From positions 188,001 to 225,194 of the forward strand of contig JAQGDQ010000319.1 in assembly GCA_030141605.1 (NCBI GenBank): a stretch of 37,194 nucleotides of DNA. Direction: 5' to 3'. The notes beneath the pieces are model-generated. The model was not told where the DNA came from. It saw nothing but the letters and a program-made list of their open reading frames with translations, and made no database searches. Source of the stretch: Tubiluchus corallicola. Its lineage: Eukaryota; Priapulida; Priapulimorpha; Priapulimorphida; Tubiluchidae. This document shows, in pieces, positions 11,290 to 22,054 of this stretch; positions within the stretch are counted from its first letter, which is position 1; each line of letters starts with the position of its first letter. A program made the translations under genes and the position numbers.

Positions 11290-11511
11290 TTTAAATGAAA
11301 TTTGTCTTGTCTTACTTTATTTTATCTTACGTCTTCTCCTCTCCTCTACTTTCCTCTCCCAATTCTCTTTATTATTGTAACAAATTATTTTTATTGTAAT
11401 TTTTGTTTTTGTGTAAGAGTGTGTGATTTTTTTTTGTATTGATTTTTCTTTTTATATAATATGAGCTTCAGTTTGAAATAAAAGATCAAATCAAATCAAA
11501 TCAAATCAAAT
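11290..11511 (+). mobile_element. LINE-like 3' end with (TCAAA)n tail
   Basis: A T-rich, pyrimidine-biased stretch ends GTTTGAAATAAAAGA, followed by five TCAAA-type repeats at about 11485-11511. A polyadenylation-like AATAAA directly followed by a short-unit repeat is the usual 3' signature of a non-LTR retrotransposon. The GC-rich and hairpin block upstream could be part of the same element. This is inference; no reverse-transcriptase coding sequence is present. Confidence 0.45.
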
Positions 11512-11769
11512 TCACTCCGTTTGTATCTCGTTTCGCCTCTTTCGTCTAGCACATCTTCTGATCTTACGTTAATTTTAATGCTACTGCACATGGAAAATGA
11601 TTTTTTTATAAAATTTCCGTGCAAGGCAGTGGTGGATAAGGCACAGACTTTATTAGTTGAGGTGCCTCCAGAGATTACGTAAAGTTAAATTACTACAGAA
11701 TGAGAGCAGAATTATGCTGAATTATCTCCTTGAAAAGGGCTCAATTAATTAATATACCGTAGAATAAAA

Positions 11770-11868
11770 CATTATTATTATTATTGTTATTATTATTATT
11801 ATTATTACTATTGTTATTATTATCATCATCATCATCATCGCCATCACCATCATCATCATTATTATTCA
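11770..11868. repeat. Compound (ATT)n/(ATC)n microsatellite
   Basis: Runs of ATT then ATC triplets. In reverse they produce the Asn/Asp-rich minus-strand frame 11741-12013, which is an artefact of the repeat. Confidence 0.95.
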
Positions 11869-11879
11869 TTTTTATTACT

Positions 11880-12130
11880 AATATGCACTGTAATGAAATT
11901 ACCACTATCTGTCCTGAAAGTAGAAATATATGGTTTGTAATATAAATTTTAATAACTTCTAAAATAGTTTCTTGAGTGTAGTAGTAGTAATGATGTACGC
12001 AGGAAGGATGCAAAAAAAATCATTATTAGGCCTTTCTGTACTTGGCTCCTTGATCAAACTGCCTGTGGCCCGCAGGAATTGCGGGAAAGTTTAATGTGGC
12101 CTGGCTAGTCAGATAATTTGCACACCCCTG
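11880..12130 (-). mobile_element. hAT-like transposon end, copy 1
   Basis: On the minus strand this block starts CAGGGGTGTGCAAATTATCT, a CAGGGGTG-type hAT terminus, followed by GACTAGCCAGGCCACATT. The same sequence recurs at 21480-21727 in the same orientation with many substitutions. The far end and the target duplication were not found, so this is a fragment or a solo end. Confidence 0.5.
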
Positions 12131-12139
12131 GTATATAGT

Positions 12140-12730
12140 AATATATAAACAGACTTTAAGAGTTTCCTGTTTTCCTACAGGTAAATCATCACAGGCCTAC
12201 ATGGACTCATAATTCACGTGTTGTGTATAAAAGAAAAACCAAATGTGTGATCAAAATTAAATTATCACCATTAAAGTTTATTAATCAATTTGTACCAATA
12301 TTTACAAAACATTTGCCTTATTGACAACAACATAAACAATATTTTTATGATCATGACATTATTTTTACAGAACAATACAAATGGTGTTATGTATGCACTA
12401 AACAAATACATATGGTCAACAGGCACTACGCTTATCACAGATTTAGCTATTTGTGTAGCTATATATTCAAATGATCGTTAACAATCATACAATGGTAATT
12501 TGGTATTATGTTCATTGTAGGTCCTTTCAATATATATTGTACATGAAACTACTGTAAATGTGTAATGTGAAATAAATGACTTATAATAGCGATTCGAATA
12601 GACAAGTTTCAAAGAAATGTATGTGATTTACAAATGCTTGTTTTCACCAAGTCGAGTTCAATGTCAATTCTAGGTACAATACGCAATCGAAAACACAATG
12701 TAATGGACAAAGACATGTTACGAATTCGTT
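12140..12730. other. Stretch with no supported gene
   Basis: AT-rich intergenic sequence downstream of the dehydrogenase gene. The plus frame 12290-12481 (63 codons) has no recognisable motif. Confidence 0.45.
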
Positions 12731-12736
12731 CATTAA

Positions 12737-13196
12737 CCCTTTCATACCCGTTGTATCCCGTGGCATACGAGAATATTTTCTGCCTTTAAAATTAATAAAA
12801 TTTAAAAACTGACAATTATTTGATCTGTTAATAGTTATTTTGATTTAAGCCAATAACAATAGACTAAAAATGGTGATAAAATGGCAAACTAGAAAATTTA
12901 TATAGCAAAAAAAACTGAGCAAGGTACAGTACTTTAGAGACGACTTTGTACAGATCAGCATAGCGTGCATACTAAATGTCTTAAATACTTTAAAAAATTA
13001 TCAACAGTTGCAAAATGAAGCATATTTCATGCTTCCATTGAATACCAATGTATCCCGTGGGATACAGGCTATATTTAGCACGCGGGCACAGGTAGAAAAA
13101 AATTATTAATGTGTGCAAACAAGATGGACATACTGAACAAAAGTACCAAGCCAAATTTTTTTTTCTTATTAAAAAAATAATTTGGGACTGGAAGGG
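12737..13196. mobile_element. piggyBac-like MITE
   Basis: The left end is TTAA followed by CCCTTTCATACCC. The right end, read inverted, is CCCTTCCAGTCCC next to CTAA, one transition from TTAA. Ten of 13 terminal bases match. TTAA targets and CCC-starting inverted repeats are the hallmark of piggyBac elements. The 460-bp interior is AT-rich without a transposase. A subterminal motif GTATCCCGTGG(C/G)ATAC occurs near both the left end and position 13052, likely as internal repeats. Confidence 0.6.
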
Positions 13197-13674
13197 CTAA
13201 TTGTTCAGAACTATTACAAGTTTGTTCATTGATGTAAAAACAACAAACGCCGACAGATTACAGCCCATAAGCAGATTACGTAATAAAGTAAGAGTTTTAT
13301 TCACAAGTGTGTAGCTAATTGTGCAGTTAATTTTAATTAATTAAACGTATTAAAAGCACGGATTAAAACTATTCCTAATTAGCCTGAATAAAGCAACGTA
13401 TAATTTACAAGAGTTCATTACTCAAATGAACAAGATTTTTCATATTACATGTTGCTTCATTTTAACATTGCAAAAAAACTCACATTGGTTTACAGATCAG
13501 CTTCGTGAAGCCATGTTAGGCTGTCATAACTGATGCAACTGATGCACAACTTGCTCTTGTGTAGATCAGTAAAACAATGTCTATTCAAGGTGGTACACAA
13601 TAGTCAATGTCCACAGACGTTTTTAGCATCTATTTTTCTATACTAAAAACCAGATTTAGCATTAAGCAGCAGGG

Positions 13675-13680
13675 TTTATT
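13675..13680 (-). terminator. Candidate polyadenylation signal of the dehydrogenase gene
   Basis: AATAAA on the minus strand, about 315 bp beyond the stop codon at 13995. Other AATAAA strings lie farther downstream, so use of this one is a guess from position. Confidence 0.35.
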
Positions 13681-13994
13681 TAATATTGATGTTTGCGACA
13701 GGACCAGAATCTAGCCATATAAACTGAGCCACTAGACTGGCACAGAGAAGTTTTAGCCACGCTCGGATTTATACGTTGTATTGGTTAACATACAACATAT
13801 GTAAAAAATTTTAATGTAACTTATTCAACAGCATTACACAATTATATTACTACTCGGGAAAATAGTAAAGTTTTCTGGAATAAGCATCTGTGATTCTTTT
13901 AAGTGATAGACACGATTAAACAAAATAGATTTCTAACAGTGAAATTAGTGTGAAGAATAGGCAGTCGATTTACTAAGCCATCGGAACTTTCTAC

Positions 13995-16900
13995 TTAACA
14001 AAAAGTCGGGTGATGATCTATTTGTCCATTCACTTCAACACGAACGCAAACTCCATTAAGATTGTCGTTTTCAACTAAGCGAATAAACGCCACAGCGACA
14101 TCTGCCGGCCTGAAAAAGAAACATCTTTTTTATAATGGCTAATTTCGAGTTCTATTAAACCTTTCAAGAAATATGGCGGCAAAGAATAGTGGACAGAAGA
14201 AAATCATTTTAATTACTCTAAATTTAAATTTATGTTGTACTGTCATCATACTTTTTTGAGTTTTGGATAGTGCTGCCACCTTCAGGTGTTCTCGTTAAAA
14301 TTGTTGAAGCTTTCTCTTTACTGTTTAAATTTTCATTGGCTTCTACAGTCTTTATGAATGCATAATCTCAAAACCTGTTTTCACACCTAAATGATTTCAC
14401 CTGTAGTTCTGGTCACTTGATTTTCTGATTTTCAATATGACACTACTTCACTGTTTATGTAGGCATTTCAGAATAAAATCTTAAAGCTAAATTTCAAGTT
14501 TTTTGGTTTCTTCAAACCAAATAGTTAAAAGTAAATAGCCTTTTTAGTGCCCATGAACTTTTCCAAATTGGTAACGTTTTTTGGAAACTATTTCACAATC
14601 ACGTAAAAAGCCTTGTGCACCACATTTAGTAATTAAAGACTAATTACTCACGTTAACCATTTGGCGTTCTGATTAGTTTGCTTGAGCATGTCTTCAAAAT
14701 GTGCTTTTGTCTTCACTTCATGGGGTAGTGCAGTGTTCACAAGATTAGGACAAACAGCATTAACTCTTATACCGTATCCAGGGACGCCTGGCATAGAATA
14801 TGTCTAAAACACAAATTTTTCAACAATAAGATGGAGTCACATCAGCCACAACAAAAAAGTACATAGATAATAAGTAAAAGTAAGTAATTAATTTAATCTT
14901 TTCGTTGCTAATCGCGCTAGTGTTATCTTGAATAAACGCTCGCAACCACACCAAAACATAATTTCTTTTTATTTGAACACTTGACGTTTCGTATTACATG
15001 ATCCAAAGTATCGAAACATCATCACATGCCGGGCCGGATTATGATCTTTTGGGGCCCCCAGTCTAATGAAATTATCAGGCCTCCTCTAACGGAGCCCCTA
15101 TTTGAAATAAAAGGCCACAAACAGGGGTATTTTAACTCGAAAATGGTCACAAACAGGACAACTTTGCAACTTCCGGGCTTCTTTTTTCAACCTTGAAATT
15201 TTATTTTAAGTTAAATAAATTACTTAGCAATGCAAAAAATATAAAAATATTATACTCATTTTTCAAAAAAATTATATTTGAAAATCTTTTCGCAGGGCCC
15301 CACAGGCCTCATGAAACGTCAAGCTTCCTCAGTCATAGGCTGCAGCCTATACTAGCCTTCAGGCCTCGCGGTCAAGTTCCCTCAGTCCTAGGCTGCAGCC
15401 TATACTAGCCTTCAGGCCTCGCGGTCAAGTTCCCTCAGTCCTAGGCTGCAGTCTATACTAGTCTTCAGGCCTCATGAAACGTCAAGTTCCCTCAGTCCTA
15501 GGCTGCAGTCTATACTAGTCTTCAGGCCTCATGAAACGTCAAGTTCCCTCAGTCCTAGACTGCAGTCTATACTAGTCTTCAGGCCTCATGAAACGTCAAG
15601 TTCCCTCAGTCCTAGGCTGCAGCCTATACTAGCCTTCAGGCCTCATGAAACGTCAAGTTCCCTCAGTCCTAGACTGCAGCCTATACTAGCCTTCAGGCCT
15701 CATGAAACGTCAAGTTCCCTCAGTCCTAGACTGCAGTCTATACTAGCCTTCAGGCCTCATGAAACGTCAAGTTCCCTCAGTCCTAGGCTGCAGTCTATAC
15801 TAGCCTTCAGGCCTCATGAAACGTCAAGTTCCCTCAGTCCTAGGCTGCAGCCTATACTAGCCTTCAGGCCTCATGAAACGTCAAGTTCCCTCAGTCCTAG
15901 ACTGCAGTCTATACTAGCCTTCAGGCCTCACAAAACGTCAAGTTCCGTCAGTCCTAGACTGCAGCCTATACTAGCCTTCAGGCCTCGCGGTCAAGTTCCC
16001 TCAGTCCTAGGCTGCAGTCTATACTAGCCTTCAGGCCTCGCAAAACGTCAAGTTCCCTCAGTCCTAGGCTGCAGTCTATACTAGCCTTCAGGCCTCGCGG
16101 TCAAGTTCCCTCAGTCCTAGGCTGCAGTCTATACTAGCCTTCAGGCCTCGCAAAACGTCAAGTTCCCTCAGTCCTAGGCTGCAGTCTATACTAGCCTTCA
16201 GGCCTCATGAAACGTCAAGTTCCCTCAGTCCTAGGCTGCAGCCTATACTAGCCTTCAGGCCTCGCGGTCAAGTTCCCTCAGTCCTAGGCTGCAGTCTATA
16301 CTAGCCTTCAGGCCTCGCAAAACATCAAGTTCCCTCAGTCCTAGACTGCAGTCTATACTAGCCTTCAGGCCTCGCAAAACGTCAAGTTCCCTCAGTCCTA
16401 GGCTGCAGCCTATACTAGCCTTCAGGCCTCACGAAACGTCAAGTTCCCTCAGTCCTAGGCTGCAGCCTATACTAGCCTTCAGGCCTCACGAAACGTCAAG
16501 TTCCCTCAGTCCTAGACTGCAGCCTATACTAGCCTTCAAGCCTCACGAAACGTCAAGTTCCCTCAGTCCTAGACTGCAGCCTATACTAGCCTTCAGGCCT
16601 CGCGGTCAAGTTCCCTCAGTCCTAGGCTGCAGTCTATACTAGCCTTCAGGCCTCGCAAAACGTCAAGTTCCCTCAGTCCTAGGCTGCAGTCTATACTAGC
16701 CTTCAGGCCTCGCGGTCAAGTTCCCTCAGTCCTAGACTGCAGTCTATACTAGCCTTCAGGCCTCGCAAAACGTCAAGTTCCCTCAGTCCTAGACTGCAGT
16801 CTATACTAGCCTTCAGGCCTCGCAAAACATCAAGTTCCCTCAGTCCTAGACTGCAGTCTATACTAGCCTTCAGGCCTCGCAAAACGTCAAGTTCCCTCAG

Positions 16901-19900
16901 TCCTAGGCTGCAGTCTATACTAGCCTTCAGGCCTCGCAAAACGTCAAGTTCCCTCAGTCCTAGGCTGCAGTCTATACTAGCCTTCAGGCCTCGCGGTCAA
17001 GTTCCCTCAGTCCTAGACTGCAGTCTATACTAGCCTTCAGGCCTCGCAAAACATCAAGTTCCCTCAGTCCTAGACTGCAGCCTATACTAGCCTTCAGGCC
17101 TCGCAAAACGTCAAGTTCCCTCAGTCCTAGACTGCAGCCTATACTAGCCTTCAGGCCTCGCGAAACGTCAAGTTCCCTCAGTCCCAGACTGCAGCCTATA
17201 CTAGCCTTCAGGCCTCGCGGTCAAGTTCCGTCGGTCCTAGACTGCAGCCTATACTAGCCTTCAGGCCTCGCGAAACGTCAAGTTCCCTCAGTCCCAGACT
17301 GCAGCCTATACTAGCCTTCAGGCCTCGCAAAACATCAAGTTCCCTCAGTCCCAGACTGCAGCCTATACTAGCCTTCAGGCCTCGCGAAACGTCAAGTTCC
17401 CTCAGTCCTAGGCTGCAGTCTATACTAGCCTTCAGGCCTCGCAAAACGTCAAGTTCCCTCAGTCCTAGGCTGCAGTCTATACTAGCCTTCAGGCCTCGCA
17501 AAACGTCAAGTTCCCTCAGTCCTAGACTGCAGTCTATACTAGCCTTCAGGCCTCGCAAAACGTCAAGTTCCCTCAGTCCTAGGCTGCAGTCTATACTAGC
17601 CTTCAGGCCTCGCAAAACAGCACGTTCCTTCGGTCCTAGACTGCAGTCTATACTAGCCTTCAGGCCTCGCAAAACACCACGTTCCTTCGGTCCTAGACTG
17701 CAGTCTATACTAGCCTTCAGGCCTCATGAAACGTCAAGTTCCCTCAGTCCTAGGCTGCAGCCTATACTAGCCTTCATGCTAATCTGGCTCGGCTCACGTG
17801 TTGCTATTAGCGTCAAGAAAACTACAAGAAATTGCTTACGATAAAAATAAGAAGTAGATGCAATAGATGTCTACCTGACATATGGATTGTGTAAATCCAA
17901 CCACTCCAAATTTCGTTGCACTGTAAGCGCTTACTGATGGTAGGGCAGAACAAAGACCTAAAATTTAAATGTATGTTGTGCAATCCGATGATTACTTTAA
18001 CATTTTAACTGCACAGCAAATTGTAGAGAACTATGGGGCAAATTTGCGTTATTGTACTATTTTATATAATATAATACACTGCGTTACATACTATAATATT
18101 ATGAAAAATATTTCTTTTTCTGACTTCCAGAATTTCACGTGTCAATGTTGATTTTACCATCTTTGCCTGAACGCACATAGCTGTACTGACACGCTAATGT
18201 CTTGCAAGTTTGGGCTTGATATTCATTTTCCATCTACATTACCGAACCACAATAACAGAGTCAACCTGCGGATCCTTCCCTTTTAGGTATAAAGGCACAT
18301 GCTAGGTTTGCTTAATTTAATTTAATTTTAACACACGTGATTAATGACGAGCATTATATTATTATAGAACTCATTGATAGAATTGCTAAAGTGAGTCTTT
18401 CCATTTTAGGTATAAAGCCACATGCTAGGTTTGCTTAATTTAATTTAATTTTAACACGTGATTAATGGCAAGCATTATATTATTGTAGAACTCATTGATA
18501 GAATTGCTAAAGTGAAAGTCTTTTTGCACACTTGCTTACCTACGACTGAAGCTGTGTTAACGACCACCCCGCCATGTTCTCTCATGTAATCAAACGCTAG
18601 TTGAGTTCCTGCTATTACTGACGTCTGAATAGAAACACAGATTAAAAGTTCATAATTATTAAACAAAAATACTACGTAGGCCTATCAAACATGAACAAAA
18701 TCAATATCAGTCATTGACTTTCACGATTTGGTCATCTGAACGAAACAATTTCTGTTTGGGAGTCAGTTAGTTTGTAGATTTTAGAGCGTAAGGAGTGGAG
18801 TCAGTACCATGTGACCTTTTCTCATACTACATACACACAAGCTTGAGTGGGACCTCAGTAGTGTAAATTACTCTGTGACGTGCTCTTATCTATGGTTTAC
18901 ATTTTAATGTTTGTGATCACTAAGGTTTCCCCTCATTGTTTAAAGCGGGCCAACCACGAGGCAGCAGTCTTTGTGAATAAACATATTAATAAGCAAGAAA
19001 GATTTATGTTAAATGTTCTATAAAGTTTCTAACAATGTAACTAATGTAGTCGAGACGTTACATACTCAAGTTCATACTCCGCCGCTGAAATTTCGGAGCA
19101 AAAAAAGATAAAAACTCACCAGGTTAATGTCAATCATTCGTTTGTAGTCTATTTCATCTACAATTCCAGCTGTACACGAAACGATATCCAATCTACCAAA
19201 CACTTCAAGTGTTCTTTGAAAAGCAGCCTTTAGTTCTGATTCATTGGTTACGTCAGTTCTGATGAATGTGGCTCTTCCTGTGCCAAATCTTGTGCAAAGT
19301 TGTGAGGCTGTTTCCTTTCCTACTTCGACTTTAACATCAAGAATAGCAACACCCTGTGCTTAGAAATATAATCACTTGTACTGCTAAAGAAAAATTTAGC
19401 TATCATAAAATTATAATTGTAGAATGTAGCTATAATGAAGTATCTGACATGGTAAATATAGTATGATAAATGTGGTGATGCAGTACCCTAGCTAACAAAT
19501 CATAGATACGATTACGATGGTACATACTTTTGATACCTATCACGTTAAATTGCACACTGTTATAGGTGGTGCTCTCAGATAAATGATCACTACTTTGGGG
19601 TTGCAGGAGAGATAAAGGAATTTCTAAACTTGATTTAATATAATCATGTACTTTCAACTTGCGTTTTCCGTAAAGCAGCAAAGCTTTGAAACGCAAATTC
19701 TTATGCAAAAGTTAACTAAAATTTGATCTTTCCTGATAGAAAATTATGCACGAAAAATGAATTTTAAAATGTTTTATCATATGTACGTAATTAGAATTTA
19801 AAAACAAATAAAAGAAAACTATGAAAAAATAACAGCATAATTTTGGCTTCAATATTTTAGACAATAAATTTTACTAATCCAGAGAAGCTAAGTACACATT

Positions 19901-20230
19901 AAGTTGCTTCTCCTATACCTAGATATGGGTTATGTAAAAATAAACTAATTCCTAATGTCCTTTGCTTCTGGATGATGCTATAAAGGGGACAAGAAGGCAA
20001 GAAACTGAATGAATCAACGGGTTCACGATTGTTGAAGGAGGTGCAATATTTGGCAAGCCATGATTGATTCGAAATATCGGAATACAATTGCATTCATTTT
20101 TACATTTTGAAACACTATGATGAACAGATTAACGAACCTTTGCTTCTTTTTCCAACAATGCCTCACAATATGCTTTTCCTATTCCTCGAGCACCTCCAGT
20201 AATGAGAGCTACCTTCCCTTCTATCTTCAT
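13995..20230 (-). CDS. 15-hydroxyprostaglandin dehydrogenase-like short-chain dehydrogenase (6 exons, 253 aa)
   Basis: NAD-dependent classical SDR of the HPGD type, a family that oxidises hydroxyl groups on prostaglandins and other lipids in the cytosol. Coding exons: 20230-20138, 19353-19120, 18624-18540, 17957-17875, 14803-14652 and 14109-13995. All have GT/AG borders and phases add up to 762 nt with the TAA stop. Visible motifs are the cofactor loop TGGARGIG (residues 11-18), Asp37 after the second strand (NAD preference), Ser135, and the catalytic Tyr149-SAT-Lys153. Length is close to human HPGD. Oddities: the NNAG motif reads SCTAG (90-94) and the usual PG after the sixth strand reads Cys-Pro-Asn (183-185). 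The first ATG of exon 1 aligns with the family start. The true substrate is unknown; most invertebrate members are uncharacterised. The next gene upstream is an unrelated hydrolase. Confidence 0.9.
14110..14651 (-). other. Intron 5 of the dehydrogenase gene
   Basis: 542-bp phase-2 intron with GTGAGT donor and TTTTTCAG acceptor. AT-rich, no embedded element recognised. Confidence 0.85.
14930..15300. mobile_element. Degraded transposon-like sequence next to the minisatellite
   Basis: CGGGCCGGATTATGATC followed by GGGGCCCCCAG and a second GGCCCC at 15295 resemble the GGGCCGGATTAAG-type ends of old DNA transposons. A CTTGACGTTTCG string at about 14983 is the inverse complement of CGAAACGTCAAG in the array units. 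The region lies inside intron 4 and may have seeded the array. Assignment is tentative. Confidence 0.25.
15306..17777. repeat. 57-bp minisatellite, about 44 copies, in intron 4 of the dehydrogenase gene
   Basis: Basic unit of 57 bp: AGTTCCCTCAGTCCTAGGCT, a TGCAGTCTATACTAGCCTTC core, then CAGGCCTC plus a variable GCAAAACGTCA, ATGAAACGTCA or GCGGTCA. The GCGGTCA type is a 53-bp subfamily missing four bases. Variants are intermixed. Near the array ends, units carry private changes (TCATAGG at the left; CACGTTCCTTCGG at the right). Each unit has a 14-bp palindrome around CTGCAG. Because 57 is divisible by 3, the minus strand shows spurious 19-residue repeat frames (16703-16939 and 17208-17672). 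Confidence 0.95.
18281..18521. repeat. Two-copy tandem duplication, about 123-bp period, in intron 3
   Basis: TTTTAGGTATAAAGGCACAT at 18281 recurs from 18404 as TTTTAGGTATAAAGCCACAT. The copies stay similar through GAATTGCTAAAGTGA, with a 2-bp indel in the ACACACGTGA/ACACGTGA part. The second copy ends about 20 bp from the exon 3 donor at 18539. Confidence 0.9.
18625..20137 (-). other. Introns 1 and 2 of the dehydrogenase gene (around exon 2)
   Basis: Intron 1 is 19354-20137 (donor GGTTCG context, acceptor GCACAG) and intron 2 is 18625-19119 (donor GTGAGT, acceptor ATTCAG). Both are phase 0. No embedded element recognised; the open frames 19430-19708 and 19899-20093 within intron 1 have no motif. 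Confidence 0.8.
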
Positions 20231-20263
20231 GATTGGTCTATTTTCACTCCCTTTATAGCAACA

Positions 20264-20356
20264 CTGAAAGACATAAGATCAGCTGCTGACAGAAGAGATC
20301 TAACATACAATTAAAATTTAGTCTTAATTAACTTTAAACTAATTACTAATACTTAC
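20264..20356 (-). other. Probable 5' UTR intron of the dehydrogenase gene
   Basis: A consensus donor (A|GTAAGT at 20356-20351) and an acceptor after a pyrimidine run (TCTTTCAG, ending 20264) frame a 93-bp intron. It lies 33 bp upstream of the start codon. The non-coding first exon would extend from 20357 to an unmapped start, perhaps near 20430. Confidence 0.5.
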
Positions 20357-20429
20357 TGATGGACCACCAACTTCATCTAAATGAAAACATCTGCGCTGGT
20401 AGATTTCACTGCTTTCTCCCTTAACCGGT

Positions 20430-21475
20430 TCCAGGTGTATTAATAACCCGTTAGTGTTACAGTATCAGGTAATAGGCTGTTGATGAAACGATAAGAAGGG
20501 AATGAGGGTAAATTGTTTCTCGTCGGACCATGCGCGATGCCTAAAGCTAAACCTGTAGAGCAGTTTGTTGCTTTGTTGGTCCAGTTTCACAGGTCTTGTT
20601 GAACTGATCTCCTTGCTTGCAGGTATTGAGATCTAAACAGACCTAGGTTACTTTTCATTTTTCATCTATATCACCATTACTCACTCTAATTACCACTGTA
20701 AGCTATTATAAAGCTAGGTCAAATATTTCACCTATGAAGTATCCTATTCAGAGTGATTCAGTTTTTAAAATAAGTTTTAACTTTTATGAAGATGAACATT
20801 TATATGATTATCGCAAAGATAGTGCGGGTAGTTTTTTCCTCTAGATCGGATGGCATTAACCCTTACAAGACCGTTGTCACTTAATGTCACGGTCGGACAT
20901 GACGAAATTTAATGTGCTCACTTGGAACACAAAAAAGCGATGTAATCACAGAACACAGCAAACTATCACGGAAGCCGCCATTCAAGCGCTCAAATGTGCA
21001 AGAAATGCGAGAAGCAATCTGATTGGCTGGCATTAAGACCAATTAGCCAATCTCTAGGCTTCTATTATCGGGCCTGTTGAGCTGTCCAGTCGTCGTCTTG
21101 GTTAGCGCAGGTAGAACATTTTGACTTGGGTATTTTACAAAATAATTTATAAATAAATAAATTATAAATACAATTGTAAAATAACTAAGTGAAAATGATC
21201 TACCTGCTATGACCAAGAAGATGACTGGGCAGACCAATTTGTAAGTAGCCAGCAAGTTGAAAAAGTGTGGTCACTCCTGATATAGGGGGATTCACAGATT
21301 TTAGTTTCAGCTTAGGCTCAGTGGTACACACCTCAGTCAGTGGCTGTTTCATCCTTTCATCAGATGTAGTGTTCTTATAGATCAGAATCATCGATAAGAA
21401 AAAGAGGAAGATTGAAGAAGAACAGCGAGTCAAAACATTAATATGCACTGTACTATACAGACTGTGTGATACACA
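20430..21475. other. Intergenic stretch, upstream of the dehydrogenase gene
   Basis: Should contain the dehydrogenase promoter, but no TATA box or known element stands out. TTAACCCTTACAAG at 20856 looks like a single piggyBac-type terminus without a partner. The segment 20670-20790 shares diverged homology with 23560-23690 (ATTACCACT, AGCTATTATAA-like and AAAATAAGTTTTAACTTTTA strings in the same order), indicating an old dispersed repeat. Confidence 0.4.
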
Positions 21476-21479
21476 TTCC

Positions 21480-21727
21480 TCATATGCATTGTAATGAAAT
21501 TAGCACTATCTCTCGTGAAAGTAGAAATATATGGTTTTTAATATAAATTTCAATAACTTCTAAAATAGTTTCTTGAGTGCAGTAGTAATGATGTGCGCAA
21601 ATCGGATGCAAAAAAAGTCGCTATTTGGTCCTACTGTACTTGGCTCCTTACCAAATTGCATGTGGCTCACAGGAATTGCAGCTAAGTTTAATGTGGCCCG
21701 GCTAGTCAGATAATTTCCACGCCCCTG
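21480..21727 (-). mobile_element. hAT-like transposon end, copy 2
   Basis: Homologous to 11880-12130 over about 250 bp in the same orientation, sharing AGTAGAAATATATGGTTT, AACTTCTAAAATAGTTTCTT and GGCTAGTCAGATAATTT. On the minus strand it begins CAGGGGCGTGGAAATTATCT. The substitutions are spread out, so the insertions are old. No transposase remnant is seen. Confidence 0.5.
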
Positions 21728-22054
21728 GCATAGATTGATTAAAAGGGCAAGTGCTTTTAATCTGTGGTTATTGCCTTACTTTGGTTCACTTCCTGACCTT
21801 ACAAACTTTACCTCTCCCTGCCTTCTTTACGTCACCTTACATCATCTGATCTTTCGTGACATTATCATATCTCATTTTATCTTACCTTACCTTACCTTAC
21901 TCTTACATTAAACTGTCTCACATGACTTTCACCTGCCTCACATCAACTCTCTCTGTTTTCTTTACTTATTACCAGTTTCTAACATTAGCTAACATTGCAT
22001 TTTACATGACCTCGTAATAGCTTGACTTTTCTTCTTCATATTTCAAATCATGGT

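Noticed and set aside
11741-12013. Asn/Asp-rich minus-strand open frame
   Set aside because: Produced by the ATT/ATC microsatellite and a transposon end.
16703-17672. Minus-strand protein with 19-residue repeats ([19 protein letters not shown])
   Set aside because: It follows from a 57-bp unit divisible by three and lies in an intron of the dehydrogenase; it is interrupted by the 53-bp units.
15340-17760. Apparent compensatory change in the palindrome (GGC..GCC versus GAC..GTC)
   Set aside because: All four combinations, including the mismatched GAC..GCC, occur in many units, so the two sites vary independently and do not show structural covariation.
15306-17777. CRISPR-like regular repeats (also at 10251-10812, 25155-26957 and 34425-36290)
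   Set aside because: Units are contiguous without unique spacers and the genes carry spliceosomal introns; these are eukaryotic minisatellites.
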